Assembly: GCA_963714795.1 (NCBI GenBank)
Contig: CAVQPS010000006.1
Span: 62,001-126,000, forward strand
From: DATIXJ01 sp963714795
GTDB lineage: Bacteria > Bacteroidota > Ignavibacteria > UBA10030 > SZUA-254
Direction of reading: 5' to 3'
Length of the DNA: 64,000 nucleotides
Part shown: piece by piece, positions 1 through 7,902 of the stretch
Numbering within the stretch: position 1 is the stretch's first letter
Layout: every line of letters starts with the position of its first letter
The notes under the pieces: generated by a model
Seen by the model: only the letters and a program-made list of their open reading frames with translations
Database searches by the model: none
What the model was told of the DNA's origin: nothing
Translations under genes and position numbers: made by a program

Positions 1-1755
1 CAGAATGCCGCTCGATCCGGAACGAATGAGTTCAATATCCCAAAGTGTATTTTGCGTCGGAGTAGTCTGAAAATTCCATGTTATTCCTCCGTCGGTTGTG
101 TTCATAATAACACCGCCATCGCCCACAGCCCAACCTGTTGTTGCAGAATAAAATGCAACCCCGTACAAAAATGTGGTAGGATCGGAAGGAATCTGCGTCC
201 ATGTGGTTCCGCCGTTGGTAGTTTTCAAAAGGGTACCAAAATCCCCGACGATATACAGGTTACTCGCATCGATAATTTCAATTCCATTTAACGAATTAAT
301 GACATTGCTATTCTGCGGAAGCCATGTTGTTCCGCCATTTGTTGTTTTGAGAATCACTCCGTTATAACCGATTGCCCACCCGACGCTTGAATTCAAGAAA
401 GCAATTTTTTGTAATGTTGCCGTTGTGGGAGTGGTTTGTGGAGCCCATACCAATCCGTTGGTGGTTTTTAAAATCGTCCCGAAGTCTCCTGCTGCCCACC
501 CGGTTGCATTGTCGACAAAATAAATGGAGTACAGTGTCGGATCGGAATGACTATTTTGTTCAATCCAATTTTGACCGGCGTTTGTTGTTTTCACGATGAC
601 AGCACTGTCACCGACAGCCCATCCTATCGACGGAGTAACCATGTAAATTCCATAAAGATCCTGGTACACACCGCTTGTTTGTTGTTGCCATGTCAATCCA
701 CCGTTTGCGGTACGAATGATCGTTCCTTCCGCACCGACTGCCCAACCATCTGTCAGTGAAGCAAAGTTAATTCCATTGAGATTATCTTTGACGCTCGTCG
801 ACTGAGATTGCCATGTCGTTCCGCCATCTGTTGTAGCAAACATGACACCGAGGTCGCCCACGACAAATCCCACCGTAGAGGACACAAAGCGCAAGCCGAA
901 CAAATCGTTATAGCTGTTGCTGTTTTGCACAAACCAGGAACTTCCGCCGTTTGTCGTTTTGAGAATGGTGCCGTACGACCCGATAGTCCATCCGGTCAGA
1001 GCGGAAATAAATTGTACTCTGAGGAGGTCAATCTGCTGTCCGCTGATCTGGGGAGTCCACGTCGTGCCGCCGTCAACGGTCCGGAAGATAGCGCCAAACG
1101 ATCCGACGGTATAGCCGATGAGTGAAGAAATGAATGAAACGTCGTAGAGACTTTGATTTGTTCCGCTTGTTTTCGGTACCCACGTTGTCCCGCCGTCAGT
1201 CGTTCCGAGAATCGTTCCGTTTTCTCCCACGACAATGCCGTTGGACGGGCTCGTAAAATATACACCGTATAATGTGCTTGTCGTATTTGATGATTGTTGA
1301 ACCCATGTCGTGCCGCCATCGGTAGTTTTCAGAATAATTCCGTTGAGACCGTCGATCCATCCTGTGGTGGAAGAAATAAAATACAGTCCGAATAAATCCT
1401 GTCCCGTATTTGAATTCTGGATAATCCATGATTCTCCCGCGTCGGTTGTCTTGATGATGTCGCCATATTCTCCGATTGTCCATCCGAGAGATCCGTTTAA
1501 AAATTGCGTTCCAAAAAATTGGTCCGAGATACCGTCGATATTCGATGTTACTTGCCAGGTGAGCCCGCTATTGCTGGTTCGAAGAATTGTTCCGGTTGCC
1601 CCGACGGCAACTGCAGTGTCCTGATTCACTGCCCAAACCGCGTTTAAGGGATTTCCTTGTGGATTGGGATTTACCCATTGCCATGGTGTTTGCTGCGCGT
1701 TTGCGACGAAACAAAATACGCCGAAGAACAGGGTAAAAGGTATGATCCATTTCAT
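1..1755 (-). CDS. secreted YCF48-like repeat protein, N-terminal part (runs off the left edge)
   Basis: An open frame of 585 codons starts with ATG at 1755 and continues past base 1, so the C-terminus is missing. The first 20-odd residues are a Sec signal peptide: Lys at position 3, a Phe/Ile/Leu-rich core and an ANA-QQ cleavage site. The rest is about a dozen tandem repeats of roughly 45 residues. Each has the pattern T-W-x-x-Q, then G-W-x-x-G-x-x-G-x-I-L-x-T-T-x-G-G. This is the YCF48/photosystem-II-assembly-factor-like beta-propeller repeat, which is common in secreted proteins of Ignavibacteria-type genomes and does not imply photosynthesis. Such proteins usually end in a type IX secretion sorting domain, but that part lies outside the window. 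The role is unknown; a surface or adhesion propeller is an inference. Confidence 0.85.
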   Translation of the reverse strand, partial: MKWIIPFTLFFGVFCFVANAQQTPWQWVNPNPQGNPLNAVWAVNQDTAVAVGATGTILRTSNSGLTWQVTSNIDGISDQFFGTQFLNGSLGWTIGEYGDIIKTTDAGESWIIQNSNTGQDLFGLYFISSTTGWIDGLNGIILKTTDGGTTWVQQSSNTTSTLYGVYFTSPSNGIVVGENGTILGTTDGGTTWVPKTSGTNQSLYDVSFISSLIGYTVGSFGAIFRTVDGGTTWTPQISGQQIDLLRVQFISALTGWTIGSYGTILKTTNGGSSWFVQNSNSYNDLFGLRFVSSTVGFVVGDLGVMFATTDGGTTWQSQSTSVKDNLNGINFASLTDGWAVGAEGTIIRTANGGLTWQQQTSGVYQDLYGIYMVTPSIGWAVGDSAVIVKTTNAGQNWIEQNSHSDPTLYSIYFVDNATGWAAGDFGTILKTTNGLVWAPQTTPTTATLQKIAFLNSSVGWAIGYNGVILKTTNGGTTWLPQNSNVINSLNGIEIIDASNLYIVGDFGTLLKTTNGGTTWTQIPSDPTTFLYGVAFYSATTGWAVGDGGVIMNTTDGGITWNFQTTPTQNTLWDIELIRSGSSGIL

Positions 1756-2051
1756 AAAGATTTCCGGGATAAGTTTGTGACGGAAAAAGATTGATTGTTG
1801 AATAAAGATTATAATTTCTTCGTATACTGAATTCGCTGGATTCTACCAGTTTGGATCGAAGAATTATATCGGTAATAACGACGGTCAACATCTTTAATAT
1901 AGAAATTAGTATTTTGATTCTCAAGAGGTAATCATTAAAGAATTTTTATGAACGTCATATCCGGTTTTATGAGGAAATATGATTTTTAAGGAATTTCGTT
2001 CAGAATGATGTCGTTCTTGACAACAGCGCGACGATTTTGTATTTTGAATAA
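1756..2051. other. divergent intergenic region between the repeat protein and the hydrolase
   Basis: This 296-base A+T-rich stretch separates two divergently transcribed genes and must hold both promoters. On the plus strand a good sigma-70-type promoter is visible at 2017-2045. I could not pick a convincing minus-strand promoter and see no ORF with coding character. Confidence 0.5.
2017..2045 (+). promoter_or_regulatory. putative sigma-70-type promoter of the hydrolase gene
   Basis: TTGACA at 2017-2022 and TATTTT at 2040-2045 are separated by 17 bases. Transcription would be expected to start about 6-8 bases after the -10 box. That is practically at the ATG at 2052, so the transcript may be leaderless. 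Confidence 0.5.
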
Positions 2052-2909
2052 ATGAATGAGAATACCGTCCTCCGGTCGAATTTCCGACTTTCCAATGGTT
2101 TCGGAAATAGTATTCACGGGGAGGTGCGGTTTTGTTCTTCGCCGGAACGGAAGCCTGCGGTCATCATTTGTCATAGTTTTATGGCGTTCAAAGACTGGGG
2201 GTTTTTTCCCTACGTTGCGGAATCGCTGGCACGTGCCGGATTTGTTGCAGTGACATTTAATTTCTCGTTGAACGGCGTTATCGAACATGGCAACCGTATT
2301 ACGGATTTTTCTTCATTTGAAAAAAATAATTTTTCTCAGGAGTTGAATGATCTGAATATCGTTATTGGATCGGTTGTCAACGGGGATGTGGGTCATGGAC
2401 TCATCGATCCGGAACGCATTGTTCTTCTTGGCCATTCCCGTGGCGGCGGAATCGCGATTGTGAAAACTTCAACCGATCATCGTGTTACTGGTTTGGTAAC
2501 GTGGTCGGCAATTGCAACATTCAATCGCTGGACAGACCATCAACGGTCGCAATGGCGGTCTCAAGGGTTTTTGCCGTTGGCGAGTCATTCGACTATCAGT
2601 CCGTTGCGGCTCGGCATCGGACTGTTGGATGATCTTGATCAGCATGCTGAAATGTTGAACATCGAATATGCAGCGTCCCGCATTTCGGTTCCGTGGCTCA
2701 TCATGCATGGGAAAGCGGATGTCACCGTTTCACCGAAAGAAGCTGAACGTTTATATGCATCAGCTTCGAAAAATGTTGCGGAACTTGTACTGCTCGACGG
2801 CGTCGGTCATCTCTATCATGCCGCAACGCCGAACGAAGATCATTATTCGACCATCAATCATATTCTTGAACATACTATTCATTGGATTCAACGAAATATA
2901 GAGGAGTAA
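2052..2909 (+). CDS. alpha/beta hydrolase (dienelactone-hydrolase-like)
   Basis: This is a 285-residue soluble alpha/beta-hydrolase-fold protein with no signal peptide. The nucleophile elbow is G-H-S-R-G-G-G with Ser at residue 129. A later H-G-K-A-D-V supplies the likely acidic residue, and G-V-G-H-L-Y near the C-terminus supplies the catalytic His. The lineage is the dienelactone hydrolase/prolyl oligopeptidase-like esterases; the substrate cannot be read from sequence. No Shine-Dalgarno sequence precedes the ATG. The bioY gene starts two bases after its stop codon, so the two are very likely co-transcribed. A role in biotin precursor ester cleavage, analogous to BioH, is possible but is inference from the neighbour only. 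Confidence 0.85.
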   Translation: MNENTVLRSNFRLSNGFGNSIHGEVRFCSSPERKPAVIICHSFMAFKDWGFFPYVAESLARAGFVAVTFNFSLNGVIEHGNRITDFSSFEKNNFSQELNDLNIVIGSVVNGDVGHGLIDPERIVLLGHSRGGGIAIVKTSTDHRVTGLVTWSAIATFNRWTDHQRSQWRSQGFLPLASHSTISPLRLGIGLLDDLDQHAEMLNIEYAASRISVPWLIMHGKADVTVSPKEAERLYASASKNVAELVLLDGVGHLYHAATPNEDHYSTINHILEHTIHWIQRNIEE

Positions 2910-2911
2910 CT

Positions 2912-3487
2912 ATGGAACAAACGAACATTGCAGTTCTTGATAACCAATCGTCTGCAAAAACGACGGTGATGACGCAATTCTTGTGGATCGTGGGATTTGC
3001 CGCTCTGACGGCGGTCGGTTCTCAGGTTGAAATTTTCCATGTACCGGTACCGTTTACGTTGCAGACATTTTTTGTTCTGCTGTCCGGTGCGGTTCTCGGG
3101 AAACGAAACGGCTTCATTAGTCAAATGTTATACATTGTGGCAGGTGCATGCGGAGTTCCCGTTTTTTCACATTTCGGATTCGGTTTCGCGAGGTTGATCG
3201 GACCGACAGGCGGTTATCTTCTCGGTTTTCCTGTTGCCGCATTCGTGGTCGGCTATCTCATCGGTCAGCGGCCGAATTTTTTGCGTTCAACAATTGCGAT
3301 GCTTGTCGGTTCGTTCGTGATTTTCAGTTTCGGAACGTTGCAGTTAAATTTTGTGTATTTCCATAATTGGTCGGAAGCTTTTGTTAACGGCTTCCTGATC
3401 TTCTCATGGTGGGATGGTGTGAAGATAATTGCCGCATCTGCCATTGCGGCTGCTTTATTTCGGATGAGGAGTTTGGAAAGAAAATAA
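2912..3487 (+). CDS. bioY: BioY-family biotin transporter substrate-binding subunit
   Basis: This 191-residue integral membrane protein has about six hydrophobic segments. It matches the S-component BioY of ECF-type biotin transporters: after the first segment comes the V-P-V-P-F-T-L-Q-T motif, and later the G-P-T-G-G-Y-L-L-G-F motif typical of the family. The ATG at 2912 is chosen over the upstream in-frame codon at 2882 because GAGGAG stands 5 bases before it and it begins just after the hydrolase stop. No ECF ATPase or T-component is present nearby. BioY either works alone, as reported for solitary BioY proteins, or shares an energising module encoded elsewhere. Confidence 0.93.
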   Translation: MEQTNIAVLDNQSSAKTTVMTQFLWIVGFAALTAVGSQVEIFHVPVPFTLQTFFVLLSGAVLGKRNGFISQMLYIVAGACGVPVFSHFGFGFARLIGPTGGYLLGFPVAAFVVGYLIGQRPNFLRSTIAMLVGSFVIFSFGTLQLNFVYFHNWSEAFVNGFLIFSWWDGVKIIAASAIAAALFRMRSLERK

Positions 3488-3495
3488 CTAAGCGT

Positions 3496-3523
3496 AATTA
3501 TTCAAATGGTGTACCGAATAATT
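3496..3523. terminator. weak A+T-rich stem-loop between convergent genes
   Basis: AATTATTC at 3496-3503 pairs with GAATAATT at 3516-3523 around a 12-base loop. It lies between the convergent bioY and exonuclease genes, where a two-way terminator is expected. The stem is weak and the following T-tract is imperfect. Confidence 0.3.
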
Positions 3524-3598
3524 TGATTAAGTTCTTTTTGGTCTTTTGGTTCTCCGCTTGGTAAAAAATTCTATAGAGGACCTCAGTTTTGAATCGAT

Positions 3599-4444
3599 TT
3601 AAATTTTGTTGACAGGCCGGAGGTCGAGAATTCTGTCAATCCGGAAATTGCGGTCTGCCTGTACCGTATGACAGTATCCGATCAGATACACCGCGTCCTG
3701 TGCCTGAAATTTTCCCGCCACACATTCCTTCGGCGTTATAATGCGATCGGTAATTTCTGCTTCCGCCGGTGAAAAGTATTTGATCCAGAGATTCGTTCCC
3801 CGCTCCATCGCTTCATTGACGATTGCTAATCTCCGTTCGTGCAATGTTTGCCGTAGGTCTTTTCTCCGGAGATCGGCAAGCGTTGAATAGTCGTACGCTT
3901 TCAAAATCGAAGTGAACATGGTAAACAGTTGTGCAGTAACCGTTGCGTCTTCCAGCGCGCGATGACGCACGGGAAATGAAACGCCGAGAACCGTTGCGAC
4001 ATTTTCCTGACCGTATCGTCCCAATCCGGAAAACAACTGGCGTGCAATCGGAAGCGCATCGACGACAGGATTCTTTATTTCCGGCGCGCCGATCAGACGA
4101 AATTCGTTCTGCAGAAATGAAAGATCGAACGGCGCATTGTAGGCAACGAGAACGGCATTCGCCATCATCGCGGTCAATCGATTTGCAATATCCGAAAACA
4201 GGGGAGCGTCCGCGAGCATAGCGGGCGAAATACGGTTGACAGCAAACGCTCCCGATGAAACAGGACGCTGCGGATCAATAAGACTGCCGAATGTTTCCAT
4301 GATCGCTCCGCCGCGCATTTTGACCGCTCCGATTTCGCAGATCCGGTCCCCATGTTCGGGCGATAAGCCGGTCGTCTCGACATCCACCACCAAAAAATCG
4401 ATGTCATCGATCTGTTCACTGTTCCGGTTCATGGCAGACTTCAT
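3599..4444 (-). CDS. DnaQ-type (DEDDh) 3'-5' exonuclease fused to a C-terminal WYL-like domain
   Basis: Residues 15-175 form a DEDDh exonuclease of the DnaQ/epsilon family. The visible motifs are D-V-E-T-T-G (Asp21, Glu23), Y-N-A-P-F-D (Asp107) and H-R-A-L-E-D (His161, Asp166). These are the metal ligands and general base, so it should be active on single-stranded DNA or RNA ends. A basic helical linker follows, and residues from about 218 to 281 read as a WYL-like module: N-L-W-I-K-Y-F-S near its start and R-N-F-R-I-D-R-I near its end. WYL domains sense nucleic acid or nucleotide ligands and often regulate DNA-damage or phage responses. The gene overlaps the upstream exonuclease gene by 4 bases and closes the recA-led run. 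A second Met at residue 5 could be the true start. Confidence 0.85.
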   Translation of the reverse strand: MKSAMNRNSEQIDDIDFLVVDVETTGLSPEHGDRICEIGAVKMRGGAIMETFGSLIDPQRPVSSGAFAVNRISPAMLADAPLFSDIANRLTAMMANAVLVAYNAPFDLSFLQNEFRLIGAPEIKNPVVDALPIARQLFSGLGRYGQENVATVLGVSFPVRHRALEDATVTAQLFTMFTSILKAYDYSTLADLRRKDLRQTLHERRLAIVNEAMERGTNLWIKYFSPAEAEITDRIITPKECVAGKFQAQDAVYLIGYCHTVQADRNFRIDRILDLRPVNKI

Positions 4445-5115
4445 TCTTTGATGTTGAGAAATTCATTCCATTGTTTGAACAATTCCGCCGTGGCGACCAC
4501 ATCACCCAAACAATAATTGGCGATCTCATGAAATCTGCCTTCACGATAGAGCGGACCAAGATCGAGCCCGGTGATGCCCTCGCTTTTCGGACTTTTGATG
4601 CCGAATGTTTTACAATAAAAATCGAGATTGAATTTCCGGACGGCGCTGTAAAAGGTCAGTTGGTCGAGCAGGTCGCAATGTTCCGTCGCGGAATACCGGT
4701 ACGGCATTAAATTCCGTGTCGGGGGAACATGCAGAATTGCCGAGCGCAGAAGGAGGAACGGACAATCAAATGATCGTCCGTTGAACGTGATGAACCGGTC
4801 GTAATGCTGGATAGCTTCCCAAAATCCTGTCAGCAACGTGCGTTCATCCCCGGCCGTAAATTCTATCTTATCGTCTTCGGATAAAAAATGTTCCGATTTG
4901 TTCGATTGGAAAAAAACTTTCCCTGCCTTTGTTTCCGGATTAAACATGGCAATCGCAATAATCTGAGCCGTTAATGCATTGAGATTCAGTTTTTGTAATT
5001 CCTGCTCCCGTTTTTCTTCCGTGTCGGCAAATTTTAAAAGATATTCCTTCTGGACATCGTCGAAATTTTCCACCGGAAATGCCAATGTTTCAATATCAAA
5101 CACGACTGATGACAT
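4441..5115 (-). CDS. PolB-like DEDDy 3'-5' exonuclease (ribonuclease H-like fold)
   Basis: This 224-residue protein resembles the exonuclease domain of family-B DNA polymerases (the DNA_pol_B_exo2 type). F-D-I-E near residue 7 gives the first acidic pair. F-N-G-R-S-F-D in the middle gives motif II, and Y-C-L-G-D near the C-terminus gives the Tyr-x3-Asp of DEDDy enzymes. There is no polymerase domain. I prefer the ATG at 5115 to the longer in-frame start at 5142, because GGAGGAGGA sits just upstream of it. The gene begins inside the end of recX and overlaps the next exonuclease gene, so all three are probably translated from one message. DNA repair is the likely role, from family and neighbours. 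Confidence 0.82.
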   Translation of the reverse strand: MSSVVFDIETLAFPVENFDDVQKEYLLKFADTEEKREQELQKLNLNALTAQIIAIAMFNPETKAGKVFFQSNKSEHFLSEDDKIEFTAGDERTLLTGFWEAIQHYDRFITFNGRSFDCPFLLLRSAILHVPPTRNLMPYRYSATEHCDLLDQLTFYSAVRKFNLDFYCKTFGIKSPKSEGITGLDLGPLYREGRFHEIANYCLGDVVATAELFKQWNEFLNIKE

Positions 5116-5776
5116 CGTGATCCTCCTCCTGAAGTTCCACATTGTGAAAAAGTTGTTTCAAGACCGGCGTAATGACCGACCAGCTGAATCCGCGCCTTGT
5201 CAGAAAACCTGCCAGCCGTTGCTGTTGTTTTTGAATCTCGATTTGTTTTCGGGAGGATTGCAAACGTTTGAGTTGAGCTTTTGCAGCAGTCAGTGCGACG
5301 CTGAGTTCATCATCGTGACCGGGTGAATCTTGTAATACGTCATTCATGATCGCTTGCGGAACTCCACGTTTCATGAGGTGTTGCCGGAGTAATCGCATGC
5401 CTGCCGGTTTTTTCAATTGCAGATCGTGAATGCATGCTTTCGCAAAAGCAAGGTCATCCAGCAATCCGGCATTTTGCAATTGTTCCATGACGGTATCGAT
5501 AACTGCCGGCGGGAATTTTTTTTCCGTTAAACGCTGACGCATTTCATGGATACTGCGCATCCGGTAATGAAGAAGGCGCATCGCTTTTTGTTTTGCAAGA
5601 GCGATTTCCTGATCGGAAGAAATTGAATTGAGCGTGCGGTCGTCGATCTCGTCGCCTTTGCGCAAACCGTATTTGACGAGCACATCCTGATGAACCCCGA
5701 AAGCAAATTTTCCTTCGAGATAAATGTTGACCCGTTCCGGGTGGCGCTTTTGCCGCTCAATACCGGTGACGATCAT
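5096..5776 (-). CDS. recX: regulatory protein RecX
   Basis: This 226-residue helical protein is the RecX family, which binds RecA filaments and limits RecA's ATPase and recombinase activity. The repeated three-helix pattern is visible: R-L-L-H-Y-R-M-R-S-I-H-E-M near residue 70, then D-D-L-A-F-A-K, then R-R-G-F-S-W near the C-terminus. It begins only 9 bases after the recA stop, the usual recA-recX arrangement. The C-terminal 20 residues overlap the start of the following exonuclease gene. Length and motifs are normal. Confidence 0.9.
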   Translation of the reverse strand: MIVTGIERQKRHPERVNIYLEGKFAFGVHQDVLVKYGLRKGDEIDDRTLNSISSDQEIALAKQKAMRLLHYRMRSIHEMRQRLTEKKFPPAVIDTVMEQLQNAGLLDDLAFAKACIHDLQLKKPAGMRLLRQHLMKRGVPQAIMNDVLQDSPGHDDELSVALTAAKAQLKRLQSSRKQIEIQKQQQRLAGFLTRRGFSWSVITPVLKQLFHNVELQEEDHDVISRV

Positions 5777-5785
5777 GAAGCACTG

Positions 5786-6874
5786 TTAGACCTTTCCCGG
5801 TTTTTTCACAGTCTCAGGTTTTGCGGCTGTGGCAACATCCGGTTTACCCTGTTTCGCTGGTGCGGTATCTTCGATCAGCCCTAACTTTTTGCGAACGATA
5901 TGATCGATTTCTTTGGCAAGTTTTTCATTTTCCTGCAAAAATTTCTTGACGGCATCGCGGCCCTGTCCGATCCGCTCATTGTTGTACGCAAACCACGATC
6001 CGCTCTTGGCAATAATGTTCTGATCGACGGCGGTATCGATGAGGTCGCCGAGTTTCGAAATACCTTCGTTGTACAAAATATCGAATTGTGTTTCTTTGAA
6101 CGGAGGGGCAACTTTATTTTTTACAACTTTTACTTTGACCCGGTTGCCGACAACATTTTGTCCGTCCTTGAGCGCTTCAATTCTTCTGACATCCAGCCTG
6201 AGCGACGCGTAGAATTTGAGCGCGTTGCCGCCGGTCGTGGTTTCCGGATTGCCGAACATGATACCGATCTTTTGACGAAGCTGATTGGTGAACATAACCG
6301 AAGTTTTGGATTTGCTGATGGCTGCCGTTAATTTTCGCAACGCCTGCGACATCAACCGTGCCTGAACTCCCATCGTCGGGTCGCCCATTTCACCTTCGAT
6401 TTCTGCGCGTGGAGTTAATGCCGCAACGGAATCGATCACGATAACATCGAGTGCGCCGCTGCGCACGAGCGTTTCAACGATCTCCAGTGCCTGTTCGCCG
6501 TATTCCGGTTGTGAGAGCATCAGGTTGTTGACATCCACGCCTAATTTTTTTGCGTATGAGATGTCGAGTGCATGTTCCGTGTCGATAAAAGCGGCGATGC
6601 CATGGTTGCGTTGCGCTTCGGCGATGACGTGCAGACAGATCGTGGTTTTTCCGGATGATTCCGGGCCGAAAATTTCTATGACACGCCCGCGCGGGATTCC
6701 ACCGATGCCGATTGCCGCATCGAGCGAAATCGATCCGGTCGAAATCGATTCGATCTTGGCAATGGGACCTTCATCCAATTTCATAATGGCGCCTTTGCCG
6801 TGTTGTTTCTCAATCTGCTCGACGGCGATGCGCAGAGCCTGCAACCGGGATTCTTTTGTACTTTCTTCTGACAT
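5786..6874 (-). CDS. recA: recombinase RecA
   Basis: This 362-residue RecA promotes ATP-dependent strand exchange and triggers SOS-type autocleavage reactions. The Walker A G-P-E-S-S-G-K-T-T is at residues 70-78. Further on are V-I-V-I-D-S-V-A-A-L (Walker B), the L1/L2 DNA-binding loop region around G-N-P-E-T-T-T-G-G-N-A-L-K, and a Lys/Pro/Ala-rich C-terminal tail. AAGGAGG lies 7 bases before the ATG. I found no obvious LexA box in the 40 bases upstream. The gene is bounded upstream by the lone receiver protein and downstream by recX, with which it should be co-transcribed. Confidence 0.97.
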   Translation of the reverse strand: MSEESTKESRLQALRIAVEQIEKQHGKGAIMKLDEGPIAKIESISTGSISLDAAIGIGGIPRGRVIEIFGPESSGKTTICLHVIAEAQRNHGIAAFIDTEHALDISYAKKLGVDVNNLMLSQPEYGEQALEIVETLVRSGALDVIVIDSVAALTPRAEIEGEMGDPTMGVQARLMSQALRKLTAAISKSKTSVMFTNQLRQKIGIMFGNPETTTGGNALKFYASLRLDVRRIEALKDGQNVVGNRVKVKVVKNKVAPPFKETQFDILYNEGISKLGDLIDTAVDQNIIAKSGSWFAYNNERIGQGRDAVKKFLQENEKLAKEIDHIVRKKLGLIEDTAPAKQGKPDVATAAKPETVKKPGKV

Positions 6875-6917
6875 GGAGTTCCTCCTTAATAAATGATCAA
6901 ATTTTTTTTACGTGCTG

Positions 6918-7346
6918 TTATCGTTTGAACCGCAATAATAAATTGAGTACGATCGATTTCATCTGATCGGAATCGAACGGTTTTTCCACATAGTCGTCCG
7001 CACCGATATCCCGTGCCGTTTTTCGTGCGTCGAAGTCGTCGATGCTCGACATAAAAACGTACGGTATGCCCTGCAGTTTCGGATTCTGTTTCACTTTTTC
7101 AAACAGGTCGAACCCGTTCATGAACGGCATGCGAACATCACTGAGGATCAGGTCGGGTTTTGTGGTTTCTAATTGTTTCAGTGCGGCTTCCCCGCCTTCT
7201 GCCGTGATGCCCTTAAATGATGCGCCGTCAATAGCGAGGCGAACCGCTTCAAGCCAGGGTTTTTCGTCATCAACAAAAAGAACGGTGCTCTGCTTCCGAG
7301 GCGGTTTCTCCCGCATGGTAGTCATTCCTGTGTTATGCCGATACAT
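6918..7346 (-). CDS. single-domain response regulator (receiver domain only)
   Basis: The protein is a stand-alone CheY-like receiver domain of up to 142 residues. V-D-D-E provides the acidic pocket, L-S-D-V-R-M-P the phosphorylatable Asp, F-M-S-S the conserved Ser/Thr and E-K-P-F the conserved Lys. No output domain and no histidine kinase are nearby. Three in-frame ATG starts lie close together, at 7346, 7325 and 7316. AGGA upstream is best spaced for the one at 7316, so the first 10 residues may not be translated. The longest form overlaps the end of thpR. Placement between thpR and recA suggests co-expression with repair genes, but the partner is unknown. Confidence 0.85.
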   Translation of the reverse strand: MYRHNTGMTTMREKPPRKQSTVLFVDDEKPWLEAVRLAIDGASFKGITAEGGEAALKQLETTKPDLILSDVRMPFMNGFDLFEKVKQNPKLQGIPYVFMSSIDDFDARKTARDIGADDYVEKPFDSDQMKSIVLNLLLRFKR

Positions 7347-7899
7347 GAATTGATTGTAGAACCGAGTATTCCGCCCCCTGAGGTTTCAATAAACTTTTCA
7401 TCACTAAAACTTCTTCAACCACAGCCACTCGTGGTTCAAAGGTACAATTTTCCAACATTGGAGTCAAGTAAGAAAGGTTGCGACTGCTTTTCACACGACC
7501 TAAGGTGATGTGAGGATGGAATTTTCGATCTTCAACCGCAAACCCAAGCGGGAGCAATAGTTTATCCAGATTGTTTTTAAGCTGCAAGAGTCTTCCCGTG
7601 TCTTCCTCGCATCCGATCCATACAATGCGGGGATGGCGGTTGTCGGGAAATGAACCTACGGAGCGATACGTTATCGAAAACCGGGAAATACCCGTTGTTG
7701 CGGCACGAATTGCCGATAGAATTTCCGGCATTGACCGTTCTTCAACATCTCCCAAAAATTTTATGGTGGCGTGCAATTGATGCGGCAGTTCCCATTTGAC
7801 ATCAGCATGAGATTCTTTCAACTGATCTTGAATTTTTTTCATTTCATCACGAAAGTTTTCGGGGGGACGAAATGAGATGAATGTCCGAATGGCAGCCAA
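7333..7899 (-). CDS. thpR: RNA 2',3'-cyclic phosphodiesterase (ThpR/LigT, 2H family)
   Basis: This 188-residue 2H phosphoesterase carries the two hallmark H-x-T motifs, H-A-T-I near residue 43 and H-I-T-L near residue 130. The family hydrolyses 2',3'-cyclic phosphates on RNA and can reverse 2'-5' RNA ligation. The start is TTG at 7899, 3 bases after the cinA stop, and no better start is available downstream without losing the first strand (A-I-R-T-F-I-S-F). The cinA-thpR-recA order is seen in other bacteria. Confidence 0.9.
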   Translation of the reverse strand: MAAIRTFISFRPPENFRDEMKKIQDQLKESHADVKWELPHQLHATIKFLGDVEERSMPEILSAIRAATTGISRFSITYRSVGSFPDNRHPRIVWIGCEEDTGRLLQLKNNLDKLLLPLGFAVEDRKFHPHITLGRVKSSRNLSYLTPMLENCTFEPRVAVVEEVLVMKSLLKPQGAEYSVLQSIHVSA

Positions 7900-7902
7900 T
7901 GG

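Noticed and set aside
52..1624. A series of plus-strand ORFs of 60-105 codons
   Set aside because: They are all antisense to the long, intact YCF48-repeat frame on the minus strand.
1..1755. A photosystem assembly function for the YCF48-like protein
   Set aside because: The repeat is widespread in secreted proteins of non-phototrophs, and no photosynthesis gene is nearby.
6875..6917. A LexA-type SOS box before recA
   Set aside because: I could find no clear palindromic operator in the short upstream sequence; the regulator of this lineage may use another motif.
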